Positions 39,380 through 52,264 of a stretch of 64,000 bases of DNA are shown piece by piece. The notes beneath the pieces are model-generated. The model was not told the DNA's origin, ran no database searches, and was given only the letters and a program-made list of their open reading frames with translations. The position numbers were made by a program, and so were the translations under genes. The stretch's first letter is position 1, and the number at the start of each line of letters is the position of its first letter. The stretch covers positions 1 through 64,000 of the forward strand of contig JACVTC010000003.1 of NCBI GenBank assembly GCA_016946835.1, read 5' to 3'. The DNA comes from Neocallimastix lanati (nom. inval.) (taxonomy: Eukaryota > Neocallimastigomycota > Neocallimastigomycetes > Neocallimastigales > Neocallimastigaceae).

Positions 39380-40177
39380 ATTAAATTAAATTAAATTAAA
39401 TTAAATTAAAAAAGAATTAAAAAATTAAATTAAATTAAATTAAATTAAATTAAAAAAGAATTAAAAAATAAATAAAAATAATATATATATTAAAATTTTA
39501 TTAATAAAAGGCACTTTATATAATGAATATAATTTTTATTATTTTTAATTTTATGTTATATATAAAAAGGAATTTTCACAAGTAGAAAAACGAGCAACAA
39601 TGAAAAAAAAAAAAAAAAAGCTATTACACCAATTAATTAGTTCTATATAACGTTTCATTTTTATTTTTTAATTAAAATCCCAGTAATGTTGAGCCTTTAT
39701 TTTTTCATTTACTAGGAGTTAAAAAAAAACCCTAATATTATAAATAAATAATTCTATTTATTTCTATTAATTATTATTTTAACTAAATTTTGTTCTAATA
39801 CAAATAATTTTACATTTAATCATTATTATTATCAAAAACAAATTTTAATATGAAAAATATATTAATTACTGGAAATACTAATAACCCATAATAAAAAAAA
39901 TTAAAAAAAATTTAAAAATAATAATAAAAAACTATTAATATCAAACGATTTAATAATTAGTAATTATTTTATTTTTTTTACTATTTAAATTATTTAATAT
40001 TATTATATAATTTTTTTTTGTAGTATTTTATATATTTTTATGTCAAATATATAAAAATGCTAGTCTTTTGTCATTTTTAATAATTTAGGGTATACAATAA
40101 CATTTTAATTAATAAGGTTTTTTTTTTTTTAAAAAAAAAGTTTAATTTAAATACTTTAAATATTATTAATAAACTTT
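39380..40177. other. Intergenic DNA between convergent genes
   Basis: (TTAAA)n repeats at 39,379-39,410 and 39,425-39,455 follow the acyltransferase stop. The rest is A/T with no gene. The flanking genes converge, so this stretch holds two 3' ends. Confidence 0.5.
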
Positions 40178-40471
40178 TTAAGAAAAGAAAGATATGAATC
40201 TTTCTTTTTCATTTCCTTCAACGACTCTAGTAATTGGAATATTTGGTGGTTTTCCAGTTTCTTTGATATAATCCTTTATATATATATATATAAATATAAT
40301 TTTTATTTAATAACTATTTTTTTTTTTTTTTTTTTTTTTTGGTATTATAATTATTGTTGTTACCATAGCATATTTGAAAGAATTAGTTTTTTCAGCAACA
40401 GTGGAGCCATGTCCAATCCAAATAAAGACTAATTTATAAATGTTTATATAATTTATATAATTTATATAATT

Positions 40472-40514
<43 letters not shown>

Positions 40515-42908
40515 TATAAAAATTTTAAATCAATATAAGATTTTTATTATTTATTTTTTTAATTTATATATATATAAATTACTTTCACACTGAACATCCA
40601 CAACAAAGACGTCATCACTATCTAACATAGATAAAGAAATTTTATTTCTTGCTTCTTCCTTGAATTCCATTTTACCAGAGGCATCAGAAAGTCTGTTTGG
40701 GGTAAAATATTTTTTAAATAATCAGTATAAAAAAAGGTTATTATAATAATTATAATAAATTGATATATATTTACCTAATAAGAACTTTTTCACCTGGTTT
40801 CTAAAATAAAAAAAAATAATGAAATATAATTTTAAATTAGGAATAGTTATTTAAGAATAATCATATATATATATTATTATATAATGAATTATAAATATAC
40901 ATCATTAATTTGTCTATGTTCTTCATATGGATCATCTTTAACTTTTGTCTTTCCACCAAGACAATTCCAAAATGGAGTGGCATCACTATCATCTTGATCT
41001 ATTTTTTTTTTTTAAAAAAAAATTGAAGTAAAAATAAAAATAAATAAATAAATAAAAATAAATAATAAATTTAATAAATATTTAATTATTTTATCCATTT
41101 AATATTATCTTTATAAATCTAATTTTATTCTAATGTTTAATAAAAATTTATAATTTAATTTTTTTTAAATCATTTTAAATTTATTTCAATTTTTTTTTAT
41201 TTATTTATTTACCAAAAACTACAACTTTAGGTTGTCCTTTACGTTCATTCTTTAAAGCAGAAGTAAATTCCATAGCCTTATACTTTTCAATACCAGAAGC
41301 CTTACAACCATTCCATTGGTATATATTTAATCCTTGATCTAAAACGAATACATCACCAGTATTAAGAGAATCTGTTGTCACTGGAACAGAAGTACATGTT
41401 AAAGTTCTACCAATAGATTTAATATGGAAGAGTTGTGGTTTATATTCTGCTGGTTTTACAATATTGAAACCACTATCAATACCACCTTCCATAATAATAA
41501 ACTTTTTAAAGTAAGATAAGAAAAGTTTGGATTCATATCCTTGTACCTAACGACAAAAAATTAATAATAATAGTTATTATAATATTGTAAATAAGAAAAA
41601 TATTATATTTATTTTACATTTAATTATTTCAAATTATTTTTAAAAAAAAATAAATATTGATAATTATTAAATAGAAAAAAAAAAATTACTTCACGATGTT
41701 CAACTGGATCAGTACCTAAATCTAGAATATAAAAAAAAAAAAAAATTAAAATAATATAATATATATTAATTAATAAGGATTTATTATTGATATCATTAAT
41801 TTTAATATATAATATAATTTAAATTGTTAATATACAATTATCAAGTTCTACAGTTTTATAAGCAGCGGTACCAGATTCATCCTAATTTTAATATAATTAA
41901 TACTTTTTTTTTTTTATCATTTATAAATATATTTATTGTATTTACTTTGGTAGTTTCGGCACCAAGCCAAAAATGAATATCATGATACATATGATTAGAC
42001 ATATTTTGTTTGTATGTCTGTAAATCATTAATTTATATTTATTATATTTATTAATTATTTATAAAACAAATAATTAATTTAATTTAATTTAAATTTTTTG
42101 ATATAATTAATTTTTAAAAATGTTTTACAAACATTCAAAACAATATATGAATCACCTATTAAAGTTTAATTAAAAATTTTAAATTATTATATAATTAATA
42201 TTATAAAAAACTTTTTTTTTTTTTTAAATTATTTATTATTATTATTATTTTTTTTCATTTATTTATTTGTTTTTAATTAATTATTTCATTACTATATTAG
42301 GAACATACCACTAAAGAATTTTCCATAATCTTCTTTTGGCCATGGAACAACTTTAAATTTTTCAATTCTCCATATTAGAAGACCACTGTTTTTAATATTA
42401 AATTATATTTATATAAATATTTTTTTTTAAATAACATATATAAAGACTCATTTATTTAAAATAATATAAATATTATATTTAATATATATATATATATATA
42501 TTATATATTAATATATATAATTAATTTATTACGTTTTTTTTCCAGCATCTCCCCATTCATTTTTAACATCTTCACTATTAACATTTAAATCTTCCAACTA
42601 TAAATTTAATATAAAATTAAAAAAAAAAAAAAAAAAATTAAGATATAATTATTTATAAATTTATTATATAATTTTAAATGATTCTACATATTAAATTCAT
42701 ACTTTATTCGCCAAGTCTTCTTGGGAAATATCTTTTTTATTGTAATTATTATTTATTTTATAATATCATATATTATTACATAAATCTTAATATAAATATT
42801 TATTTCTCTTTTTATTTTATTTTATTTATTTTTTTTTTAAATATTTAATTTAAAAAATATATATTTTCAACAATTATTTTTCTTACTCAAAATTTTTGCC
42901 ATAGACAT
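40178..42908 (-). CDS. Severin-like gelsolin-family actin-severing protein (14 exons, 364 residues)
   Basis: Exons (minus strand, plus-strand coordinates in reading order): 42887-42908, 42703-42731, 42533-42597, 42309-42385, 42133-42155, 41946-42017, 41836-41881, 41690-41721, 41213-41546, 40901-40998, 40775-40800, 40583-40692, 40364-40428, 40178-40273. The total is 1,095 bp, in frame from ATG to TAA; all borders are GT..AG. Three gelsolin repeats: G1 with GLLIWRIEKFKVVPWPKEDY, GDSYIVLN, DIHFWLG and DESGTAAYKTVELD; G2 with FHIKSIGRTLTCTSVPV and GDVFVLDQGLNIYQWNG; G3 with RLSDASGKMEF, DDVFVVD, IFIWIGHGS and KPPNIPITRVVEGNE. The length fits severin (about 360 residues, three repeats). The family severs and caps F-actin under Ca2+ control in the cytosol. 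Several exons are tiny (22, 23, 26, 29 and 32 bp), so gene finders may miss them. Start chosen as the first ATG giving an in-frame first exon. Confidence 0.88.
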
Positions 42909-43820
42909 TTTGAACCGTTATTATTATTAATTATAAAAATTAATATAAAAATGGTATAAAATTAAAAACGGTTGGTATATTTATCCTATGAAAATATTTT
43001 CCTTTTCTTTCTTCTTTTTTTTTTTTTTTTTATTTTTTGGAATGGACTAATTAATAATAATAATAAAAAAAAAAAAAAAATAAAGGGAATGATATTATTA
43101 TTTATATATCATTTTTAATTCAATAATATTTAGAATTTAATTTTAACTTTCAAAATAATTATTAAAATAAGATAATTATAGAATTTTAAATAATTATTAA
43201 ATGAATTGGTAATAATTGAATTTTGAAAATTATTACATTAATAATTTATAATTATAATAGTAATTAATAAAAAAAAATATACATTTATTTATTAATAATG
43301 ATAAAAATATTTTCTAAACTTTAAAATATTTATTATTAAATAAATTATATATTTAATATTCACCTTCAAATTATAATGAAATTATCAATAATAATGAAAA
43401 AAAAAAAAAACAGGTTATTAATATATTTATTTATTATTATTATTTATTTATTTAATTATTTAATTATTATAATACAATAAAATTTATTACTATTACTATA
43501 AATAAATAAATTATTAAAAATTTCTTGTATAAATATATATCATTTATAATTAGTAATTTCATTATTCCAAGCAATTTCTTTACAATTTAAAAAATTAATA
43601 AAAAAAAATAAAAAAATAAATTTTATATATTAAAAAAAAAAACTTTTTTGGATAATTTTATAAATAATTAAAATTAAAATTAAAAATTAACAGGAAAAAA
43701 TATAAAATAATTAATATAATTAATTTTTTTTTTAAAAAAAAAAAAAAAAAAAAATTGATAATGGAAATCTTAATTTTTATTAAATATTATAAATTTTAAA
43801 ATTTATTATTTATATTTTTT
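42909..43820. other. Intergenic AT-rich DNA upstream of severin
   Basis: Contains T-runs and A-runs around 43,008-43,080 and 43,735-43,755; no gene seen. The severin promoter is expected within the first few hundred bases. Confidence 0.5.
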
Positions 43821-43825
43821 TTTTA

Positions 43826-44250
43826 GACTGGAATCAATGAGGGAAGGACAATAGGGCCTCAATTACTGTCTCCCTTTAACGTTACAACGTATCAGACGCT
43901 CATTAGATTCTTTACTATACCGTTTTCAGCATCGACAACTATCAACCTCCCTCCCTCTAAGCAAGGCAAATATGAAAAGGCATTTCCTCATTTCTTATAC
44001 ATTGCTTTATACGACGGATTTCATATCTGTGATCTCTTGAATAATCATTAAGGGAGGAGGAACAACTACATTAATCTTCTCACAGATCATGTGCTCTCTT
44101 CACTAGCTATTATATAGTCTAGTAACAGTAAGACTTTTAATTTCATTTATAGGGAAAAACTCTGAGGGAGATAATTGCCCCATATAAATTTAGGAAGTCG
44201 TCGGGCTCAATTTAGAAACTATTTGTGTCTTAGTTCCAAGTAATAAAAAC
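43826..44250 (-). mobile_element. Probable retroposon remnant, unclassified
   Basis: A 425-bp island of near-balanced base composition embedded in pure A/T. Its left end is a T-run followed by AGACTGGAATCAATGAGGGA, comparable to T-run + ATAGACTGAAGAC at the two retroposed copies near 36.3-36.7 kb, suggesting minus orientation with a poly(A) tail at the left. No frame is open for long on either strand, and I could not find a clear target-site duplication. It could instead be a structured RNA gene or a decayed gene. Confidence 0.4.
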
Positions 44251-44536
44251 TCAATAATTTTTTAAATTATTTACTATTTAATATTTTATATATATTTTAA
44301 GTTGTTATATATAATTTTAAATTATATAGATTTTTATATAAAGAAAAAAAAAAATAGTAATCTACTTTATTGATATACATAAATAATATTTAAAAATAAT
44401 ATTTAGAAATATAGTTTTTAATATTTAAATTTTAAACTAAATTATATAAAATTTAAATATTATTATAAATTAAGTATAATAATGATAATGATAAAAAAAT
44501 ATATATAGTTTTTCAAATATTATTGATGATTAAGTA

Positions 44537-44571
<35 letters not shown>

Positions 44572-45986
44572 ATTTTAATACTTAATATAGATGAAATAAA
44601 AATTTAGGACTAATTAAACATTACTTGTTTGAAATATAAATATTAAAGTTTATAGTAATGTTAAAATATTTAATATATTCTTGTATAAGATATGTGACCA
44701 ATAATAATAACAAGCCACATATAATCATAAAAATAATATAAAATCAGATACTATTCTTATATCTTTAACATAATAAAAAGATTTCTTACTTTCAAAATTA
44801 TTGTTTATATATATATATATTTATAATTTATTATAATTATAATTATTAATCTCGTAAATATATTATATATATTTTCAAAATTCTAACATAATAGTATCTA
44901 CTATTAATATATAAATTAATTAAAAAGAAAAAAATAAAAGAAAAAAAGAAATAAAAATTAAATAAGGAAATAAAAATTAAATAAAGAAATAAATAATAAA
45001 ATAAAGAAATAAATAATAAAATGTTCATTAAACTTTCTCCTTCAAACTATTTAAATGCCTATTAATATTATTTCTTTATGATTATGAATGGATTTAATAC
45101 TATATATATTAAAAGAATTTAAAGGAACAGTAATAATTTTTTTTTTGATAGATTAATATATTGTTAACTCATTATATTTGAAATAATATTTTACTAAAGA
45201 GTCAAGTCAATAAATTTTTATTTATTTAAATACTTGTAACAATATTGGATAAATAAAACTAATCTAATTAACATTTGCTAACTTTAATATAAAGATTTAT
45301 TTTAATTGTTAAATATATTACTAAAAAAAAAAAAAAAAAAAAAAAAAATTAAAAATAAAAAAAATCCAAATCATATAAAATAAAAACATATATTTTGTTA
45401 TTTTTATAATAAAAAAATGAAATAATTAATATAATAATATATAAAATTTAAAAAATTATAAGAATTATTTTATACTATATACAATTCAAAATAATATTAT
45501 TTAATAATAATTAATATATAAAAAAAAAATTAATTAAATAACAGTTTTATTAAATGTTTCTTGTCATATTTTTTTAAAAAGAAAAAATTAAGAAAGGAGT
45601 AAAGTTTATTATAATAAATAAATTAAGAATAAAAAAAAAAGTAATTAAAAATAATTAAGATAATTCCAAAGTTAATTTTTAAAATATAATCAAAAAAAAA
45701 AATACTTAATTTTATAAATTAATATAAATTTCTATAAATAAAAATAAAAAAAATTATATATATATATATATTTTTTGATCATAATCTTTTATAATTAAAA
45801 TATATTAATATATTAATAAAATAAATATAAAAAAATAAAAATTCAAAAAAATTTTTTCCATAAATATTTAAAATATAAAAAAAAAAAAATTAGAATAGGT
45901 AAAGAAACCATTTAAAACATTAAAAATACAAAAACTTTAAAATTAATTTTTTTTTTATTTTATTAGATTAAAAATTATATCCTTTT

Positions 45987-46018
<32 letters not shown>

Positions 46019-46160
46019 ATTATATTTCAATAAAATTTTTTAAAACTAACCAATATATCCAATAATTAAATTTATTTAATCAATTTTTTATTTATTTATT
46101 TATTTATTCCTTATATCTATATATATTTATTGATAATTAATGATAATAAAATCAGTAAAA

Positions 46161-46204
<44 letters not shown>
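44251..46204. other. Gene-free AT-rich region
   Basis: Two kilobases of A/T with homopolymer runs of 20 bases or more (44,540, 45,325, 45,985, 46,165). No coding-like or structured segment seen. Confidence 0.5.
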
Positions 46205-46795
46205 ATCCAAACCAACCCATTTATTTATTAAATTAATAGTTACTATTATTACACTTTTATTAAATTGAAATCATTTGATATATCCTAATTTAATAACTCT
46301 AAATTTAATTTTATAATAATATATATTATTTACCAAATTTTTAAATAATTAAAAGATCAATTATTTATTATTTAGATATTTAAATATATATAATTTAATA
46401 AAAAAAGAAAAAAAATCCAAACCAACCCATTTATTTATTAAATTAAAAGTTACTATTATTACACTTTTATTAAATTGAAATCATTTGATATATCCTAATT
46501 TAATAACTCTAAATTTAATTTTATAATAATATATATTATTTACCAAATTTTTAAATAATTTAAAGATCAATTATTTATTATTTAGATATTTAAATATATA
46601 TAATTTAATAAAAAAAGAAAAAAAAATCCAAACCAACCCATTTATTTATCAAATTAAAAGTTACTATTATTATACTTTTAATAAATTGAAATCATTTGAT
46701 ATATTCTAATTTAATAATAACTCTAAATTTGATTTTATAATAATATATATTATTTACCAAATTTTTAGTAATTAAAAAATCAATTATTAATTATT
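46205..46795. repeat. Three tandem copies of a 210-bp unit
   Basis: The unit starts with ATCCAAACCAACCCATTTAT at 46,205, 46,415 and 46,626 and continues with CACTTTTATTAAATTGAAAT and CATTTGATATATCC. Copies 1 and 2 are nearly identical; copy 3 is more diverged and shortened at its end. It lies about 1.1 kb upstream of the deacetylase gene. No coding capacity. Confidence 0.9.
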
Positions 46796-47888
<1,093 letters not shown>

Positions 47889-48854
47889 ATGCGTTTTACC
47901 AATACTATCGGATTTTTTCTTGCTACAGTTATTACTGTTCAAGCTGATAAAATTTTTCACTGTACAAAACCAAATACTATAGCTTTGACATTTGATGATG
48001 GTCCAAATGATAGTACCACACCTCAATTATTAGATGTTTTAAAAGCTAACAATATTCATGCTACATTTTTCATTAATGGAGATAACTATATTGGAAATTT
48101 GGAATATAATAAAGTAGGACAGGAAATTCTTAGGAGAGAACATGAAGAAGGTCATCAAATTGCTTCCCATACTTGGAAACATTTAATTCCAGATTCCAAA
48201 AAAGATATTAAAGAATCGATGGATAGGCTAGATAATCTTGTTGAAAGTATTGCAGGTTATCGTCCAAAATATTTCCGTGCTCCATTAGGTAATATTAGTT
48301 CAGAAACTATAAAATACTTTGAAAGTTTAGGCTACAAGGTAATCCAATGGGATACCGATACTAATGACTGGGATTACCATGACTTCCCAGGTTTAGATGT
48401 TGAAGCCGGTAAGAAAAAAAGAGTTGAAATGGTTAAAAAGTTCCTCAAGGATGAATTTGCTCAAGAAAGAGAAAATTATTTAGTATTAATGCATGATGTA
48501 AACTCTCACACAGCTGAACAAATTGTTCCTTGGATCATGGAAAATGCACCATTTGAGAAGTACAAATTTGTTACTGTTGCAGAATGTCTTGGTGATGATG
48601 AAGAAGGTAAAAATGATTCCTATAATATAAAAGGAAATAAATCTGAAGATAAAGATATTAATGGCAGTAATAGTAATAATAATACTACGATCGAAAACAA
48701 CAACCAAGATAATTCTAATTCTACTAATTTAAGTGACAATATTCAAGAAATTAAAATTGAAAATAGCCTTAAAAATGGTGATATTAATAGATGTAATCTT
48801 AATCTCCACAGTATTATTATTATTTTAATGCTTTCCGCTCTGTTTATACTTTAA
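47889..48854 (+). CDS. Secreted NodB-domain polysaccharide (probably chitin) deacetylase, likely GPI-anchored (321 residues)
   Basis: Intronless. Signal peptide at residues 1-19 (RFTNTIGFFLATVITVQA). NodB fold, carbohydrate esterase family 4, with the metal/catalytic motifs in order: TFDDGP (Asp36, Asp37), the H-S/T-xx-x-H zinc motif SHTWKH (His94, His98), FRAPLGN (Arg130, Pro132), a VIQWDTDTNDW segment (Asp155) and LVLMHDV (His202, Asp203). The enzyme removes N-acetyl groups from GlcNAc polymers, in fungi mostly chitin to chitosan in the cell wall; some family members act on xylan. Residues about 235-300 form an Asn/Ser/Asp-rich spacer with many N-x-S/T sequons, and the C-terminus (SIIIILMLSALFIL) is a hydrophobic tail of the GPI-signal type. 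Motif 3 has Leu where many family members have Tyr. Bacterial origin cannot be excluded. Confidence 0.9.
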   Translation: MRFTNTIGFFLATVITVQADKIFHCTKPNTIALTFDDGPNDSTTPQLLDVLKANNIHATFFINGDNYIGNLEYNKVGQEILRREHEEGHQIASHTWKHLIPDSKKDIKESMDRLDNLVESIAGYRPKYFRAPLGNISSETIKYFESLGYKVIQWDTDTNDWDYHDFPGLDVEAGKKKRVEMVKKFLKDEFAQERENYLVLMHDVNSHTAEQIVPWIMENAPFEKYKFVTVAECLGDDEEGKNDSYNIKGNKSEDKDINGSNSNNNTTIENNNQDNSNSTNLSDNIQEIKIENSLKNGDINRCNLNLHSIIIILMLSALFIL

Positions 48855-50139
48855 TAGTATTTAAATAAATATTTAGGATTAAATAATATAAATGAATTGT
48901 ATTATTAATCTTAATTTATATTATAATATATATTTATCATTAAAAAAAATAATAAAGATATGAAATTAACATATTTTTTTTTAAAAAAAAAAAGGTATTG
49001 ATTTAAAGCATATTTGTCATGATTATTATTATTATTTTTGTTATTTATTATAAAAATTTATTATAAAATATCTTATCACTAATTGAAACTGATCTTATTA
49101 TAAAACACAATTTAATTTTTGATATTATATATATAAAAAAAAAAATAAAATAAAAAATACATATATATATGTTTAAAATAATGTGAAACATAATTATTAA
49201 ATATAAATATTAAATAATATCTTTTTATTAAAATATAAAATTTCTCATAATATTGTTTTTACTTTAAAGATCTTTTCCTTTTTATTTATTAAAATAATCA
49301 GTAAACAATATTGAGAGAAATTTTGAAAATAAATAATTTTTATTTGTATTAATAAGAAAATAACTCTATAATTTAATTATAAAAGTTTTTTTTATTGAAT
49401 AATTATCACAAAAGTACAAATAAAAAAGAATAAAAAAATAAAAAAAAAAAAAAAAAAAAAAAGTTTTTTGAAGTAATAATTCATTCAAAAAATCATTTTT
49501 AATTAAATTTTAAACAAATATAAAATAGAGAATAATAATAAATATTTTTACAATATAAAGAAGTATTTAAATATTTTGTTTAAATAAATATAAAATATAA
49601 ATTTATAGAAATATTTCATTAATAACAATAAATAATAAATAATACATAATAAATAATAAATAATAATGATTTAATAATAATGAATGCTTTTCTCCAAGTG
49701 GCGCATTACTTCAAGTTACATTTGCCATGAATAAAAAATCTTAACATAAATGAATAAACTTTAAAAATTAAAAATTAATAATTAATAAATAAATAAATAA
49801 ATAATTATTAGAAAATAAGATTTATATCTCATTAACATTATATATTAATTATGAAGATTACATGTTTCTATATTTTCTAATTACTTATATAAAATAGATA
49901 TAAATTACATGTATTTATATATCTTAAATGTGGTTTAACAATATTAGAAATAACTTTATACATGAATATTCTAAGAACTACTACATTAGTAATGCATTAT
50001 TAATTATTATAAATTAAACTATAAATTCATATATTTTAACAAAAATAAAAAATAAATTAATAAAATATTATTAAATTGATGGATGAATAAAAATTTTTTT
50101 TTCGTTTGATGAATTTTATTATATCGATGGATTTGATTG

Positions 50140-50181
<42 letters not shown>

Positions 50182-50380
50182 AATATAAATATTAAAAATT
50201 ATTTTTTATATATACTATTCTAATTGAATTAATATTTAAAACTGAATTTTTCTTTTTTTTTGCTTAAATATAATTGTATTGATTTTATTGAAATAATGAT
50301 GAATTAATTATTGAAATTGAAACTTTATTTTTATATTAATATATAATAATTCTATATAAAAACCATATAGTTTCAGTGAA
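48855..50380. other. Gene-free AT-rich region with a relic of the GCATTTCGCCA element
   Basis: Around 49,687-49,730 the sequence CTCCAAGTGGCGCATTACTT followed by AAGTTACATTTGCCATG resembles the ends of the elements at 862 and 34,875 and is probably an old copy. The rest is A/T with A-runs near 49,440 and 50,145. Confidence 0.4.
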
Positions 50381-50384
50381 ATAA

Positions 50385-50520
50385 GTTCATATATCGTATA
50401 TCGTCAGTGCTTGATTTTGTCTGGAAAAATTGCTAACACTTAAAATAGTTAATAAACTACTTTAAATCACATGGGGTGTATAATTATTACTCCGGGAAGG
50501 ATTACCGAATATCGCACTCA
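50385..50520. other. Short island of balanced composition, unidentified
   Basis: About 130 bp (containing ATCGTCAGTGCTTGATTTTG and ACTCCGGGAAGGATTACCGA) stands out from A/T surroundings. No open frame or RNA fold that I recognise; probably a fragment of a repeat or retroposon. Confidence 0.25.
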
Positions 50521-50849
50521 CAAAAATAACTAAAAAAAACCCTTAATTAATAACTAACTTTAAAAAATATTAAACGAATAATATTAAAATAAAGACGTAA
50601 ATAGGAGCTGAAATAAATATATGTTTACATTTCTCAAAACCATTATATTGATCTTTTCTCCAGCCAAATTTAACAATTTTTTTTTCTTTGCTGTTTAATT
50701 TAAAGATTGACAATATTTAATAATTAATTAATTAATTAATTAATTAATTATTAAATTTTTACATCTTTCTTTACATTAATTAAGGTTTTTTTATTAGAAA
50801 AATTTTTGCTGAGCTATTATTATTTTTAATGTTTCACCATTTGTATTTT

Positions 50850-51863
50850 GTATACTATTAGTATCAATATTTTGTTCGAAATTTTAAAATTTTAAAATTA
50901 ATATTTTCAAGTGAATTTAAAATAAAAATCTCAGAAAGATGTCTTCTGATTCATTATTACCCATAAATTAGTATTATTATTTTCCTTAGAAGGTTAACAT
51001 TCTTGTCAGTATTTAAATCTATATTATTTGCATTTAAATTATTATATTTTTTTTATTATTGAAGTTTTATTGTGAATTATTAAATTTTGGTCAAATTTTA
51101 AATCATAATTATCCAAATTATTATTATTAATATTATATTCGAAAACTTGAGTAGTATATTTTTTTTTTGAAGCATAAAGGTTCAGAATTTCTTGTTAATT
51201 TTTGAAAAAAAAAAAAATTAAAGAAAGAAAATTTTGATCTCCATATTCAATACAATTATTGTTTGATAAGACTAGCAGGAATATCTTCTAAACAATGAAT
51301 TTCTCTACAATAACAAATAGAATAGTTATTGTAGTCCATAATAATATAATTATTTATTTTTTTTTGTTGAATCCTATAAAATATATCTTTTTTTAGAATT
51401 AGGAGCAAATTTTGTTTTCCTTGAATTATTATACAACTAACAACTCTAATATGATATATTTTAACTTTTTCCTCATTAAATAACTTCATTAGATTTTTTT
51501 GCCGTAATAAATATTAATTGGTCCAACTATATCTGAATGTTAATACATTCAGATATAGTTGGACTAATTAATATTTCAAGTTTCTTCTTGGCTCTTGGTG
51601 GTGGTTTATTGTGTGGACATCTTTTTCATTTTGACAATTTTATAAGCATCACATGTATTGTCATTAACTTTATGCATTTTTAAATAATTTTTTAAGCATT
51701 ACTGTTAGAAATGACAAAGCCATCCATATCATATAAGTTCATTAAAATTCCAAAAATTTTGAATTTCCATTAGTTTATTTTTATTATTTCGGGCATCATT
51801 TTTATCATAATAATCAATAAATTTATGTTATTAGTTATATGTTCTTAAACACCAGAATCACAC
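50850..51863 (-). mobile_element. Ty1/copia fossil D (minus strand)
   Basis: On the minus strand, high to low coordinates: a trace of the protease region near 51,850, a GAG-pre-integrase-like Cys/His segment near 51,600-51,660, and the C-terminal part of copia integrase at 51,256-51,489, alignable by eye with fossil B. Broken and old, with many changes. It appears to be cut at about 51,863 by insertion of the Ty3/gypsy element E. Confidence 0.65.
51509..51576. repeat. Long perfect-type hairpin
   Basis: A 32-bp stem (51,509-51,540 against 51,545-51,576) with a single G:A-type mismatch and a 4-base loop TAAT; the stem contains GTCCAACTATATCTGAATGT. It lies within copia fossil D and duplicates part of it in inverted orientation. 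Confidence 0.85.
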
Positions 51864-52264
51864 TGTAACGTAACTAAGGACTTAGGTTAACACAATACTT
51901 AAAACTCTACGATGTTTAAGATTATATTTTTTAATAATTAAATTTTATTCTTAATTACTATTATTATTAATCTTAATACTAATTCTAAAGATTAATATTA
52001 CATGAAATAACAATAACTTTATATTTTAAACTAGAAACATCATTTATTAAATTTTAATGAGTAATATTCAATTGCAGCGATTGGTTAATCAAATCGTTGT
52101 GAATAAAAAGAAAGTCTATGGATCAAAATATGACTAATAAATAGTCATATTTTAATCCATAACTTGAGGTAACACCCGGAGTCGAACCGATGACAAGAAG
52201 GTCACAGTGCAACACCCTGACGAATGCATCAGGCGTGGAACCCCCGATTATTAAAACCTTTACA
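51864..52264 (-). mobile_element. Probable 3' LTR of Ty3/gypsy fossil E
   Basis: On the minus strand the segment starts TGTAAAGG directly after a purine-rich tract (AGGAAGGGGGCA) and ends GTTACGTTACA, i.e. TGTAA..TTACA ends, 401 bp long. Near its start it contains a 75-base stretch with a tRNA-like T-arm (GGTTCGACTCC). End assignment is by eye. Confidence 0.5.

Noticed and set aside
44846-45028. 60-codon minus-strand frame rich in Tyr/Phe/Leu
   Set aside because: A/T-only composition with AAATAAAG repeats; no conserved features and no coding-like G+C rise.
46205-46795. CRISPR-like array
   Set aside because: Three contiguous 210-bp units without alternating spacers; the genome is eukaryotic. 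It is a simple tandem repeat.
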